From assembly GCA_027491235.1 (NCBI GenBank), contig JAIXWO010000022.1, positions 780,102 to 844,101 of the forward strand: a DNA stretch of 64,000 bases, written 5' to 3'. Shown piece by piece: positions 1 to 8,812 of the stretch. Within the stretch, counting starts at the first letter, position 1. Each line of letters opens with the position of its first letter. This DNA comes from Sphingomonadales bacterium (GTDB taxonomy: Bacteria; Pseudomonadota; Alphaproteobacteria; Sphingomonadales; Sphingomonadaceae). The notes beneath the pieces are model-generated. The model searched no databases. It was not told where the DNA came from and worked only from the letters and a program-made list of their open reading frames with translations. Both the position numbers and the translations under genes were made by a program.

Positions 1-153
1 CATCTCCGCATCGCCGACGCCAAGGTCCGCCTTGATGCGCGGGGCGAGGATGGCAAGGATATTGCGATCAAGCAGGCTCATCGCGTTGGTCAGCGCAATG
101 ATCAGCAGCGCGTACCAGGCCCCTTTGGCCGGAGCCGACATCCCCTTCCCCAT
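1..153 (-). CDS. MFS transporter, N-terminal fragment (cut by window edge)
   Basis: The 51 visible residues form the start of a major facilitator transporter: a short cytoplasmic lead, then a hydrophobic first helix (WYALLIIALTNAMSLLDRN) and the LAPRIKADLG stretch that follows helix 1 in this family. The ATG at 153 has AAGGACAAGAGG just upstream; a second ATG at 141 with GGGGAAGGGG before it is also possible. The gene lies 15 bp downstream of the ligW-like gene on the same strand, so it is probably the last or next member of that operon and would carry a related aromatic acid. The substrate cannot be read from this fragment. Confidence 0.8.
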   Translation of the reverse strand, partial: MGKGMSAPAKGAWYALLIIALTNAMSLLDRNILAILAPRIKADLGVGDAEM

Positions 154-168
154 CCTCTTGTCCTTATC

Positions 169-1224
169 TTAAAGTTTGAACCAGCGTTCCGCGTTAGTCT
201 GGAAAAACTTCTTCTTCTGGTCTGCCGAAATATCGAGGTTGTCCATCGCCCGCACTTCATCGGCGACATATTCATAGGGGTAATCCATCGCATACATCAC
301 GCGATCTTCCCCCATCACCTCAATCATCAGCTTGACCGCAGGCTCAAACGGCAGGCCCGAACAGGTGCCGAGGAAGTTGTTCCGCATATAATGGAACAGG
401 TCGTGCTTGAGCGGCTTCAATCGTTCGTAGCGGTTCGACCGCACACCGGCCTGATGCATATAGTTGGTCCGGAACAGCCAGTAAGGCAGCGCCTCACAGC
501 CATGGCCCGCAATGATCTGGAGATCGGGGTATCGATCAAAAAGACCCGTCGTGACAAGGCGAAGCAGGTGGTAACTCGTCTCCACCGCAAAACCGAACAC
601 GGCGCCATCCAAACCGGCATCTATCATGCCGCCCATCATTGAGTCGGGCAGCGTCGCCGGATGGATGTAAAGTGGCTGGCCGGTGTCCGCGAGCGCACGG
701 AAGATCGGATCAAAATGCGCCTCATCCAGATAATGGCCTTGAGTGTGGCTGTTGATCTGGACGCCCTTGAACCCCAGCTCATTAGCACCGCGCCGGATTT
801 CCGCGGCGGACCATTCCGGGTCCTGCGGGGCGACTGCTGTCATGCCGATATAGCGATCCGGATAAGATTGCACGGCATCGGCCAGATAGTCATTTGCGCG
901 GGAAGCAATCCCTTTGGCTTCTTCCACGTCGAGCATCGGCTGAACCCCGGGCGACGTCAGCGCGAGGATGGCTTTGTCGATGCCGGTTTCATCCATATGC
1001 GCAATGCGCTGCTCCCCAAGATTGAGCAGCCGGTCAATAATCTGGGTCGCGCGCTCTGACGGACTTTGGGCGTAAAAGCCCCAGAGCGAGACCATGCCCT
1101 TGTCCGCTGTTCCGTCCTTCACCATCCGCAGAAAGACGTCAATCTGCTCTCGCGTGGCAAAGGCCTCCTCCGTCGCGATCCGCAAATAGCCGCGGTCGCC
1201 GCCGGTTTTAAGTTCATGGGTCAT
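169..1224 (-). CDS. ligW: 5-carboxyvanillate decarboxylase (LigW type)
   Basis: Amidohydrolase-superfamily decarboxylase of 351 residues. In the known family LigW removes the carboxyl group of 5-carboxyvanillate to give vanillate, using Mn2+ and no oxygen. The protein can be laid without gaps on what I recall of SYK-6 LigW: E19 (TEEAF), H188 (YIHPAT) and D314 (AMDYPY) match the metal ligands, and R58, T90, H241 and R252 match active-site positions. The region after H241 reads GCEALPYW where I recall MGE in SYK-6. Start ATG at 1224 overlaps the stop of the flavoprotein gene by 4 bp, so the two are translationally coupled. A gamma-resorcylate or 2,3-dihydroxybenzoate decarboxylase is the main alternative but is less likely given the close match. 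Confidence 0.87.
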   Translation of the reverse strand: MTHELKTGGDRGYLRIATEEAFATREQIDVFLRMVKDGTADKGMVSLWGFYAQSPSERATQIIDRLLNLGEQRIAHMDETGIDKAILALTSPGVQPMLDVEEAKGIASRANDYLADAVQSYPDRYIGMTAVAPQDPEWSAAEIRRGANELGFKGVQINSHTQGHYLDEAHFDPIFRALADTGQPLYIHPATLPDSMMGGMIDAGLDGAVFGFAVETSYHLLRLVTTGLFDRYPDLQIIAGHGCEALPYWLFRTNYMHQAGVRSNRYERLKPLKHDLFHYMRNNFLGTCSGLPFEPAVKLMIEVMGEDRVMYAMDYPYEYVADEVRAMDNLDISADQKKKFFQTNAERWFKL

Positions 1225-2768
1225 TTGCGCATTTCCTTTGGCCAGATGCCTTGCTTGCCCGGTGAGAGGATGCCCGCAGGATCAACGGCATCCTTGATCA
1301 GCTCGGCAAAGCGGCGCTGGGCGTGGTTGTTAAAATCATATTGGTCGGCAACCAGATCCATGAAATCGATGTGGCTGCGATATTCGCCATAGCCTTGGGC
1401 CGCAGCAACAGGAATCATGTCTTTCACGGACTGATAGGCTCCTCGTGCCTGCGCTTCATCCTCGGTGTCGAAGACGACAAGCGCAACGTGGATCATTGCG
1501 CGCTTGGTCACGATGATGGCGGCCGAATAGTCCAATCCATCCTTGCTCAGCTGCGCGCGCGACAGATCCCGAATGGCGGTCCCATCTTTCGCTGAAATCG
1601 GCACAGCGCAGGAAAAGCCGATATGCCCGCCCTTCTCTCCGCCATACCAGCACGTCATCTGGTCAAGTGCCATGGACGGAATGCCTGCCTGCACCACGTG
1701 GTGGGGGTTTTCCATCACCGGCAGGTTACGGCCATCATATTTTTCGTAGCTGATCGCGCATCCCGGTATGTGCGCGAAGGCGGCGTCGACCTTCTTGCGG
1801 TTATGCTCGACCACCGGGTCGTCGCCATAAAGGGCAAAGCGCATCACCCAACGGCCGAAGCCGGGCGTCGCAGCGATCTTATCAATGACGGTATCGGGAA
1901 TGGCGTCGGTCCCCGTATACCAATGATCGCGCTGCCAAAACGCACTCGCCGCGCATACAGCATTGATGATCATGGGTTGGTTTGAAATCGTCCCATCAAT
2001 CATCAATGGGCGCAGCGCATCCAAAAACGATCCAAACTGATCTTCGCTGTCGAGCGTCAACCAGCCCGGCATATAGACTTCCGGCGCAGGCATGAGAGAG
2101 ACGCCCATCTTGGTCACAATGCCATAATTGGACTGGCTGAACAGTCCGTCAAAGGTCGGTCCACAGCCATGCGGATAGACATGCCACGCACGCGTGTTGG
2201 TCATGCCGCCCATGCCTGTGCGCAGGATATCCCCATTTGCGAGCACGATCTCCAAGCCGCAATGATTGCCGAAATGATCCCCCAGCGGCGTATATCCTGC
2301 GCCGTGATCTAATGCGTTACCAATGACGCTACCGCCGCCCAAATCCGGCACGGACATCCAGAGGTTCGATCCCGTCGCCCGAAGGTGATCGTAAAGATCG
2401 AAGAAGCGCACACCGGGCTCAACCACGGCAAGGCAGTTGTCTTCATCAACTTCGAGAACGCGGTTCATTCGCCGGAGCGAAAGGGCAAAACTTCCCGACA
2501 CACGCGGCGCTCCGCCGCCATATCCCTTGTTCCGGCCTTGGCTGCTCGTCCAAACGGGCGTGCGGTGTTCGTTCGCCACACGAAGGACGGCCTGCACTTC
2601 CTCTACGGTCGACGGCAAAAGGACAGCCCCTGGCTGATACCAGTCGCCGGGAGGTGCATAGGGATCTCCGTAATCCGCCATTGCAGCCGGATCTGTAAGA
2701 ACGTTGTCTTCGCCAAGAACGGACCGCATGGCCCTGATAGCAACGTCCATTCCACCGATGATCGTCAT
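1221..2768 (-). CDS. Vanillyl-alcohol-oxidase / p-cresol-methylhydroxylase type flavoprotein
   Basis: FAD enzyme of 515 residues in the 4-phenol oxidase family, which oxidises the side chain of 4-alkyl- or 4-hydroxymethyl phenols. Visible are the FAD-binding loop SSQGRNKGYGGGAPR near residues 75-90, the GNALDHGAGYTPLGDH segment, and the C-terminal signature DAVDPAGILSPGKQGIWP. A histidine in GEKGGHIGFS aligns, from memory, with the histidine that carries the covalent flavin in vanillyl alcohol oxidase. No cytochrome gene is next to it, unlike the paralogue at 20902-22479, so an O2-using oxidase is more likely than a flavocytochrome. ATG at 2768 has AAAGGACGGAG upstream. Neighbours (aldehyde dehydrogenase before, LigW after) suggest alcohol to aldehyde to acid chemistry. 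The exact substrate is unknown. Confidence 0.82.
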   Translation of the reverse strand: MTIIGGMDVAIRAMRSVLGEDNVLTDPAAMADYGDPYAPPGDWYQPGAVLLPSTVEEVQAVLRVANEHRTPVWTSSQGRNKGYGGGAPRVSGSFALSLRRMNRVLEVDEDNCLAVVEPGVRFFDLYDHLRATGSNLWMSVPDLGGGSVIGNALDHGAGYTPLGDHFGNHCGLEIVLANGDILRTGMGGMTNTRAWHVYPHGCGPTFDGLFSQSNYGIVTKMGVSLMPAPEVYMPGWLTLDSEDQFGSFLDALRPLMIDGTISNQPMIINAVCAASAFWQRDHWYTGTDAIPDTVIDKIAATPGFGRWVMRFALYGDDPVVEHNRKKVDAAFAHIPGCAISYEKYDGRNLPVMENPHHVVQAGIPSMALDQMTCWYGGEKGGHIGFSCAVPISAKDGTAIRDLSRAQLSKDGLDYSAAIIVTKRAMIHVALVVFDTEDEAQARGAYQSVKDMIPVAAAQGYGEYRSHIDFMDLVADQYDFNNHAQRRFAELIKDAVDPAGILSPGKQGIWPKEMRK

Positions 2769-2805
2769 AGTCGCTCCGTCCTTTCTCGCTCTGTCGTGAA
2801 CGTCC

Positions 2806-4236
2806 TCAGGCTTCGTGAACCGCCTTGGTCACAAGGCACGCATGCAGGCCTTCCGGGCCATCCTCATGGCCATGGCCGGACCATTTAACCCCGCCAAAGG
2901 GCGCATCCGCGCCGCCGATCATGTTCGTATTGATGCCCAACATCCCGGTCTCAATGTCCCGCGCCAGACGCATCCGGCGTTTAGGGTCGTTGGTCCAGGC
3001 ATACGCCGCCAGCCCATAAGGCAGGCGGTTGGCTTCGGCGATCATATCATCATCGCTGCCAAAGGGATTGAGAATGGCGACCGGGCCGAACGGCTCCTCG
3101 TTCATGATGTCGGCGTCCAGCGGCACTTCCGACAGCACCGTCGGCGCATAGAAGAAGCCCTGATTACCGATGCGCTCCCCGCCGGTGCCGAGCTTGCCGC
3201 CACGCGACACAACATCCCCGATCAAGCGCTCCATCGCATCCGGACGGCGCGGGTTGGCCATCGGTCCCATCTGGCTTTCAGGATCAAGCCCGTTGCCAAC
3301 CTTGATCGTCTTTGCACGTTCAATGAAACCATCGCGGAACCGGTCGAAAACATCTTCCTTCACAATGAAGCGCGTCGGCGAAACACAGACTTGACCCGCG
3401 TTTCGATACTTGCCGGGGGCCATGGTGTTGAGAACCGTGTCCACATCGACGTCATCAAACACCAGCACAGGCCCATGACCGCCCAGCTCCATCGTCGTCC
3501 TTTTCATGTCTTCGGCCGCCAGCTTTGCCAGATGCTTGCCGACAACAGTCGAACCAGTGAAGCTCAGCTTACGGATGATGGGCGATGCCAGCAAATGACG
3601 CGACACCTGATCCGGCACGCCGAACACGGCCTGCGCCACTTCCTTCGGCAGCCCTGCGTCCAGCAAGCACTGCAAGACGCCGAGCGCGGATGCAGGCGTC
3701 TCTTCTGCCGACTTCATGATGACCGAACAGCCCGCCGCAATTGGCGCGCCAAGCTTGCGGCCCGGATTGCCGAGCGGGAAGTTCCAGGGACTGAAGGCTG
3801 CGACCGGACCGACCGGTTCATAGATCACAGTCGAGCGCATCCCCGCCGGGCGGACGAGCTGCCGCCCGTAGATGCGCTGCGCTTCACCCGCGTAGAAGTT
3901 GAACAGGCCGACGTTCATCATCACTTCGATGCGCGCCTCGCCAAGGGTCTTGCCTTCTTCCAGCGTAGCAACGCGCGCCAAGTCTTCCTGACGCTCCAGC
4001 ATCAAGCGCGCGGCCCCCTGCAGGACGGCGGCACGCTGCTGCGGTGATGACTCCCGCCAGATGAGGAAGCCGCGCTGCGCCGCTTCCAGCGCCCGGTCGA
4101 GGTCTGCCGCATCGGCCAAAGGCAATTCACCCAGTGTCTCGCCGGTTGCCGGATTGACGACCTTGTGTGTTGCCCGATGACCAGCGGACACCCGCTCGCC
4201 ATCAATGATCATATAAAGTTCGGGATAGCTGCTCAC
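2806..4236 (-). CDS. NAD(P)-dependent aldehyde dehydrogenase
   Basis: Aldehyde dehydrogenase of 476 residues, near the length of succinate-semialdehyde and aromatic aldehyde dehydrogenases. It shows the FSPWNFPLGNPGRK cofactor segment, the general-base glutamate in TTMELGGHGP and the nucleophilic cysteine in NAGQVCVSPTRF, followed by EEPFGPVA. The chosen start is a GTG at 4236 that overlaps the TGA of the upstream NTF2-like gene (GTGA) with AAAAGG ahead of it; an internal ATG eight codons later has no ribosome site. Position in the operon between an NTF2-like protein and the flavoprotein suggests it oxidises an aromatic aldehyde made in the same pathway. It could serve as a vanillin-type dehydrogenase but sequence alone does not show this. 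Confidence 0.85.
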   Translation of the reverse strand: MSSYPELYMIIDGERVSAGHRATHKVVNPATGETLGELPLADAADLDRALEAAQRGFLIWRESSPQQRAAVLQGAARLMLERQEDLARVATLEEGKTLGEARIEVMMNVGLFNFYAGEAQRIYGRQLVRPAGMRSTVIYEPVGPVAAFSPWNFPLGNPGRKLGAPIAAGCSVIMKSAEETPASALGVLQCLLDAGLPKEVAQAVFGVPDQVSRHLLASPIIRKLSFTGSTVVGKHLAKLAAEDMKRTTMELGGHGPVLVFDDVDVDTVLNTMAPGKYRNAGQVCVSPTRFIVKEDVFDRFRDGFIERAKTIKVGNGLDPESQMGPMANPRRPDAMERLIGDVVSRGGKLGTGGERIGNQGFFYAPTVLSEVPLDADIMNEEPFGPVAILNPFGSDDDMIAEANRLPYGLAAYAWTNDPKRRMRLARDIETGMLGINTNMIGGADAPFGGVKWSGHGHEDGPEGLHACLVTKAVHEA

Positions 4237-4970
4237 TTTGCGGCCTTTTCGCGGTCAATGTCACCCTGCCAGCGTTCCGGCACGATTGGCGCGCCGGTCA
4301 CGGGATGCGCATTGTGGAATGGCACGACCTTGTGCGTCGGCCACAGCCAGACGCCGTCCTTCAGCACATCGGGGCCGGTCGGATCTTCCGGGATGGTCTT
4401 GTCGAGGAACGGCACATAGTTGGGACGCGTGTGCGCCCAGCCGGTTTCATAATCGGCATGCCATTGCGGGGCGTAATCGAGAATGTGGATGCGCCACACG
4501 CCGTCCACCTTCTTGTAGGTGTTCTCGTAGATACCGCCTTCCCACCACTGGCGGACGCCCTGCATCGGGTTGTCGCCGGTGTAATCCTTGTGGCGGCCCG
4601 CCTGCATCGTGCAGCGGAAACGCGCGAGTGCTGTCACGCCGTCGGGCTGGATATCCACCACATCCTGATGCTGCGGATGATCAAGCAGGAAGCCGTCGAT
4701 TGGACCGTTGTTGCCGTGGGTAAAGTTCTTCTGGAACCGCTCGATATAAAGGCGCGCAGCGCCTGCCTTGCCCTTATAGATTCCGCCGAAAAAGTGGACT
4801 TCGCAATCCTCCGTGAACAGGTCGACAACCTCGCGGTATAGGCATTTGTCGATCAGATAGCCGTAGAGGTGATGCAGTTTGCGCACGGACTGTTCGTCCT
4901 CGCAAATGGTCACGCGCTTGGTGAGCGCAGCCAGTTGCGCTTCGAGCGCTGCAATACGATCTTCAGTCAC
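4233..4970 (-). CDS. NTF2-like (SnoaL fold) protein, copy A of three
   Basis: A 245-residue NTF2-like protein with an N-terminal helical coil (AALEAQLAALTKRV) followed by the core motifs shared with the copies at 25855 and 33726: YGYLID, EVHFFGGIYKGKAG, GFLLDHPQHQ and EGGIYENTY with DGVWRI. Proteins of this fold are often cofactor-free lyases or isomerases; the sphingomonad diarylpropane formaldehyde lyase LdpA belongs to this superfamily as I recall. Start is set at the GTG at 4970 because AAGGAG lies seven bases upstream; longer readings would run into the end of the transporter gene. It is 22 bp after that gene and overlaps the aldehyde dehydrogenase start. The reaction is not known; lyase on an aromatic dimer is inference. 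Confidence 0.8.
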   Translation of the reverse strand: MTEDRIAALEAQLAALTKRVTICEDEQSVRKLHHLYGYLIDKCLYREVVDLFTEDCEVHFFGGIYKGKAGAARLYIERFQKNFTHGNNGPIDGFLLDHPQHQDVVDIQPDGVTALARFRCTMQAGRHKDYTGDNPMQGVRQWWEGGIYENTYKKVDGVWRIHILDYAPQWHADYETGWAHTRPNYVPFLDKTIPEDPTGPDVLKDGVWLWPTHKVVPFHNAHPVTGAPIVPERWQGDIDREKAAK

Positions 4971-4992
4971 AGGTTTCTCCTTGGAATACGTC

Positions 4993-6393
4993 TCAGGCCG
5001 CAGCCTGCTTTTCAAGTGCTTCGAGGCGTTCGACTTCCTCGCGATAGGGTTTGATGGCGCGGAACATCAGATAGGCGCCTAACGGCATGAGTGTGATCGC
5101 GGTCAGCAAGATGGCCTGCCCAAGATCCTGCGTCACAAAATCAGAAACGATACCGATGAACCAGCTGCCCATCGCGCCGAAGAAGGTGAACATAAACAGA
5201 TAGAAGGCCGTCACTTGCCCACGCATATCATTGGGCGCCACCCGCTGAATGGCGGCATTTTGCGGCACGGCCCCGGCAATCGCAAAGAACGCGCCGCAGC
5301 CGAACGCAATCGTCGACCAATAGGGATCGGGGATGAGCAATGCCGTGATGATAACGACTGTCGATCCGCAGTAACAGACGAACGCCGCGCGGACATTCGC
5401 GTCGCGATGTCGCTTCGCAAGCCATTCTACAAATATCCCGCCAACCAGCATGCCCGCCAGCGATGCCACGAGGGCCACACTGCCGATGAGATTCCCGATC
5501 TGGCTGGCGTCCCACCCAAATTCGCGCATCAGATAAGGCGTTCGCCAGAACATGATCCCGAAGGACTCAATGGCGCTGAGAGCGAGCGCACCGAACATGG
5601 GATAATAGACACGGCCACCGGCATGGATCGCCTTTGCCGCGTCGAAACCCATGAAGGTGATCATCTTGCGGCCCAAGCCAACGTCCGTTGGAATCTGGAC
5701 AGCAGATTGGTTCGGCGCAAGCCGCAGCGGTTCCTTCACGGTCAGGAACAGGAGCGACGCGATCAGCGTTGGCACCGACAGATAAATGAGCGCCAGCTGC
5801 CAGTTATAGATGGACAGACCCATGAAGGTCACCCCGTCCCAACCCGCCGAAGCCGTCACCAGCTGCCCGCCGATGATCGGCCCGAGCGTCGTCCCGCCGA
5901 TGAAGCCCAATTGCAGCAGGGCAAATGCACGCGTTAGAATGCGCGGCGGAAAAGCATCCGTCAGCAGCGAGTAGGAGGACGGCGCATGGGCTGATCCGCC
6001 CGCAGCCAGAAACACCCGCGACCCAACGAACTGCGTGAAATTCTGCGCAATCCCGCTGAGAGCAACGAGCACGCCCACAAATGCGGCGCTCGCGGAAAGG
6101 ACCAATTTGCGCGGATAAATATCGGCAAGCCGACCAAGCGGAATGCCAACGAAAAAATAGCAGATGATCGTCGCCGGCCCGGCCAGAAAGCCCAATTGCG
6201 TATCCGTCAGCTGAAAGTCGCGCTTGATGCTTTCCGCGAGCATCCCGAACACGACCTGATCGAGAAACGACATGAAAGTGGCCAGAATGATGACGGCCAG
6301 CGCCCAATAGGCGGCACCGGCGGATGGCCAGACGCGCGCCTCAACAACCGTATCAGTCTTCAGGTCGCCCGTCGCGCCGATCGGTCCCGCCAT
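4993..6393 (-). CDS. MFS transporter (aromatic compound uptake likely)
   Basis: Inner-membrane major facilitator of 466 residues with about twelve hydrophobic segments, the first at AYWALAVIILATFMSFLDQV and the signature GIPLGRLADIYPRK between helices 2 and 3. A long central loop (about residues 225-270) separates the halves. The ATG at 6393 is preferred because GAGGAGAG lies just upstream; an upstream TTG lacks a ribosome site. It leads a same-strand run with an NTF2-like protein, aldehyde dehydrogenase, flavoprotein and LigW, so it probably imports the substrate of that pathway. A known parallel is the MFS carrier DdvK that imports the biphenyl dimer 5,5'-dehydrodivanillate in Sphingobium SYK-6, but the substrate here cannot be read from sequence. 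Confidence 0.85.
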   Translation of the reverse strand: MAGPIGATGDLKTDTVVEARVWPSAGAAYWALAVIILATFMSFLDQVVFGMLAESIKRDFQLTDTQLGFLAGPATIICYFFVGIPLGRLADIYPRKLVLSASAAFVGVLVALSGIAQNFTQFVGSRVFLAAGGSAHAPSSYSLLTDAFPPRILTRAFALLQLGFIGGTTLGPIIGGQLVTASAGWDGVTFMGLSIYNWQLALIYLSVPTLIASLLFLTVKEPLRLAPNQSAVQIPTDVGLGRKMITFMGFDAAKAIHAGGRVYYPMFGALALSAIESFGIMFWRTPYLMREFGWDASQIGNLIGSVALVASLAGMLVGGIFVEWLAKRHRDANVRAAFVCYCGSTVVIITALLIPDPYWSTIAFGCGAFFAIAGAVPQNAAIQRVAPNDMRGQVTAFYLFMFTFFGAMGSWFIGIVSDFVTQDLGQAILLTAITLMPLGAYLMFRAIKPYREEVERLEALEKQAAA

Positions 6394-6458
6394 ACACGCT
6401 CTCCTCTGCAACCACTATCGGCGAGCGACGATTGACGTTCGCGCTTCCCTACCGCAAG

Positions 6459-6479
6459 ATTGTATGTATTAGATACAAT
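6459..6479. promoter_or_regulatory. Inverted repeat in divergent promoter (element B, copy 1)
   Basis: ATTGTAT and ATACAAT flank seven bases, a perfect 7-bp inverted repeat, in the gap between the divergent MFS (starts 6393) and SDR (starts 6584) genes. Its right part, TGTATTAGATACAA at 6465-6478, matches 11 of 14 bases of the element at the ligM/purU promoter. Likely a repressor operator; the protein that binds is unknown. Confidence 0.55.
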
Positions 6480-6583
6480 ATTGTTTAGTCGGTGCTGTCC
6501 AGCCCTTTTGTGGCGCAACCGCATCTGGCGCAAGAAAAACACCGGTCCGATACATGGACCCAGACGCGGAAGAGGATAGTCAC

Positions 6584-7492
6584 GTGCAGAACCTACCTGG
6601 CAAAACAGCGTTCATCACAGGCGGTGCCTCCGGCATTGGCCTCGGCATCGCAAAGGCGCTCCTCGGCGCGGGCATGAACGTCGTCGTTGCGGACATCCGC
6701 GACGACCATCTGGAGGAAGCGCAGGCCGAACTTGGCACGCCGGAGCGGGTGCTTGCCCTGAAACTCGACGTCACCAACCGCGCCGATTTCGCCGCGGCGG
6801 CCGACGCAACCGAAGACCGTTTCGGCAAGATCCATATCCTGTGCAACAACGCGGGGGTTGCGGTGGTTGGCCCGACCGAGCTGGCAAGCTTTGCCGATTG
6901 GGACTGGGTGATGGGCGTCAACGTCGGTGGCACCATCAACGGCGTCACGACCATGCTGCCGCGCATCCTTTCACACGGCGAAGGCGGGCACATCGTCAAC
7001 ACGGCGTCCATGTCGGGTATCGTCCCAGTGGGTGGCACGACAATCTATTCCACCGGCAAAGCCGCTGTTGTCACGATGATGGAATGCATGCGCCCGGAAC
7101 TCGAAGCGAAGGGCGTCATCTGCTCCGCCTTTTGCCCGGGGGCCGTGCAATCGAACATTGCCGAAGCGAGCAAGACCCGCCCTGCTGAACTCGCCGAAAC
7201 CGGCTATGCCGAAGCCGACAAGCGTCGGCAGAATGGCGGCAACTTCTTCCACCTGTATCACACCAAGGAACAGGTCGGCGAACGCGTGCTGGAGGGTATC
7301 CTCAACGATGAACTCTATATCCTGACCCATGCCGAATTTCTTGACGGCGTGACGGATCGGGCGAACGCAATGATCGCTTCGGTTCCAGCCAAGCTGCCGC
7401 AGAATGAAGAGTATAAGCAGACTTTCGCGATGCTGTTCAACAGCCCCATCTGGGCCGACGAAATCAAGCGGCAGAAGGCGTTGAAGGCATGA
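6584..7492 (+). CDS. SDR oxidoreductase, LigD/LigL-like subgroup
   Basis: Short-chain dehydrogenase of 302 residues. It has the cofactor loop TGGASGIGLGIA near the N-terminus, the NNAGVAV motif and the catalytic Ser-Tyr-Lys in SMSGIV and YSTGK. The long C-terminal extension with a HAEF element and its overall length match the group that includes the SYK-6 Calpha-dehydrogenases LigD, LigL and LigN, which oxidise the benzylic alcohol of beta-aryl-ether dimers with NAD+. Start is set at GTG 6584 because GGAAGAGGA precedes it; an ATG at 6554 has no ribosome site. It overlaps the next SDR by 4 bp. Assignment to dimer oxidation is by family resemblance only. Confidence 0.82.
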   Translation: MQNLPGKTAFITGGASGIGLGIAKALLGAGMNVVVADIRDDHLEEAQAELGTPERVLALKLDVTNRADFAAAADATEDRFGKIHILCNNAGVAVVGPTELASFADWDWVMGVNVGGTINGVTTMLPRILSHGEGGHIVNTASMSGIVPVGGTTIYSTGKAAVVTMMECMRPELEAKGVICSAFCPGAVQSNIAEASKTRPAELAETGYAEADKRRQNGGNFFHLYHTKEQVGERVLEGILNDELYILTHAEFLDGVTDRANAMIASVPAKLPQNEEYKQTFAMLFNSPIWADEIKRQKALKA

Positions 7493-8391
7493 TCGACTTC
7501 GCAGGACGCACCGCCTTCGTCACCGGGGGCGCCAACGGGATCGGCATTGGCCTTGTTCGTGCATTACTCGCGGAGGGCTGCAAGGTCGCCATTGCCGACA
7601 TCCGGCAAGATGCCATCGAAAAAGCCCTGAAAACGCTCGACAACCAGAGCGTCATGGGTGTGCAGGTCGATGTGTCTTCCCGCGACGCGATGGAGAAGGC
7701 CGCAGATGAGGTGGAATCCAAGTTCGGCCCGGTCAGCCTGTTGTTCAATAACGCTGGCATCAATCTTTTCCAAACCATTGAAGAGTCTAGTTATTCAGAT
7801 TGGGACTGGGTGATGGGCGTTAACCTGCACGGCCCGATCAATGGCGTGATGACCTTCGTCCCGCGCATGATTGCGGCGGGCAATGGCGGGTATATCGTCA
7901 ACACAGCGTCGATGGCCGGATGGCTCGCATCGGGTGCGCCGGGCATTTATAACACGACCAAGTTCGCCGTGCGTGGCATGTCCGAATCTCTGCGCTACAG
8001 CCTCGCGCCGCATGGCATCGGCGTGTCGATCCTCTGCCCCGGCCTTGTCAAATCGTATATCTACGCCAGCGACGATGTCCGCCCCAAGGAATTGCTCGAC
8101 GGCGCAAAGCCCGTCGATACCGCCAACGTACAACGCCTTGCTGAATTCCATGAATTCGGCATGGAGCCAGACGTCATTGCGGCCCGCGTTCTTGACGGCA
8201 TGCGCGAAAACCGGACCTATATCTTCTCGCACCCCGAGTTCAAGGATGAGGTCGCGGAGCTGTTTCAGGAATATCTTGCAGATTTCCGAGACTTGCCTGA
8301 AGATCCGGGCTTCGAAAAGCGGACCGGCTTCGAAAAATTCCGTCGGGATCGCTATTCGGAAGCCCGCGCTGCGGCGCGCAAGGCGACTTAG
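7489..8391 (+). CDS. SDR oxidoreductase, LigD/LigL-like subgroup
   Basis: Second SDR of 300 residues, similar to the one before it and to the SDR at 26618. TGGANGIGIG binds the nucleotide, NNAGIN follows, and SMAGWL with YNTTK hold the catalytic residues. The tail carries the same HPEFKDEV element seen in the LigD-type group. The ATG sits in an ATGA overlap with the previous stop, so both SDRs are made from one message. Two such enzymes side by side often differ in stereochemical preference, as LigD and LigL do, but that is a suggestion and not shown by sequence. Confidence 0.83.
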   Translation: MIDFAGRTAFVTGGANGIGIGLVRALLAEGCKVAIADIRQDAIEKALKTLDNQSVMGVQVDVSSRDAMEKAADEVESKFGPVSLLFNNAGINLFQTIEESSYSDWDWVMGVNLHGPINGVMTFVPRMIAAGNGGYIVNTASMAGWLASGAPGIYNTTKFAVRGMSESLRYSLAPHGIGVSILCPGLVKSYIYASDDVRPKELLDGAKPVDTANVQRLAEFHEFGMEPDVIAARVLDGMRENRTYIFSHPEFKDEVAELFQEYLADFRDLPEDPGFEKRTGFEKFRRDRYSEARAAARKAT

Positions 8392-8404
8392 AAGGAACAG
8401 ACGC

Positions 8405-8803
8405 ATGAAGGTCAATGCACTCGACCACGTCAACATCATCACGGCCGATCTGGACGGGACATGTGACTTTTATGCGGAACTATTGGACCTTAAACGCCGC
8501 GACGCCCCTCCTCCACTGACGCCGCAGACGGCGCAATGGATGTATGATGGCGCGGGCCGCCCGATCCTGCACATCAACAGCCTGGATTGCATCCGCACTT
8601 ATGAGCGCGACGTCGCCACGGGGCCAACCGGTTCCATCCACCATGTCGCGCTCAACTGTTCGGGCTATGATGACGTCATGGCGCGGCTCAACGCCCGCGA
8701 CATGGACCATCAGGTCAACCTCATTGAGGCGATTGGCCTGCGTCAGGTCTTCACCCAGGACCCCAATGGGGTTCTGCTGGAACTGAACTTCTTCGGGGAT
8801 TGA
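8405..8803 (+). CDS. VOC (glyoxalase/dioxygenase fold) protein
   Basis: A 132-residue single VOC module. Putative metal ligands are the histidine in LDHVNI, the histidine in IHHVAL and the glutamate in LLELNF, so it likely binds a divalent metal as two betaalphabetabetabeta repeats. The ATG follows AGAAGGAACAGACGC, 13 bp after the SDR stop, so it is the third gene of this operon. Members act as glyoxalases, epimerases, glutathione transferases or dioxygenases. It is too short for a typical two-domain extradiol enzyme. Function is not assigned. It converges with metF, with only 9 bp between the stops. Confidence 0.75.
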   Translation: MKVNALDHVNIITADLDGTCDFYAELLDLKRRDAPPPLTPQTAQWMYDGAGRPILHINSLDCIRTYERDVATGPTGSIHHVALNCSGYDDVMARLNARDMDHQVNLIEAIGLRQVFTQDPNGVLLELNFFGD

Positions 8804-8812
8804 AACTGCCCG

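Noticed and set aside
2815-4047. 410-codon open frame opposite the first aldehyde dehydrogenase
   Set aside because: Shadow of the aldehyde dehydrogenase; arginine- and histidine-rich product without motifs or ribosome site.
8405-8803. VOC protein as an extradiol ring-cleavage dioxygenase
   Set aside because: A single 132-residue module is shorter than typical two-domain extradiol enzymes, and ring cleavage is covered by LigAB.
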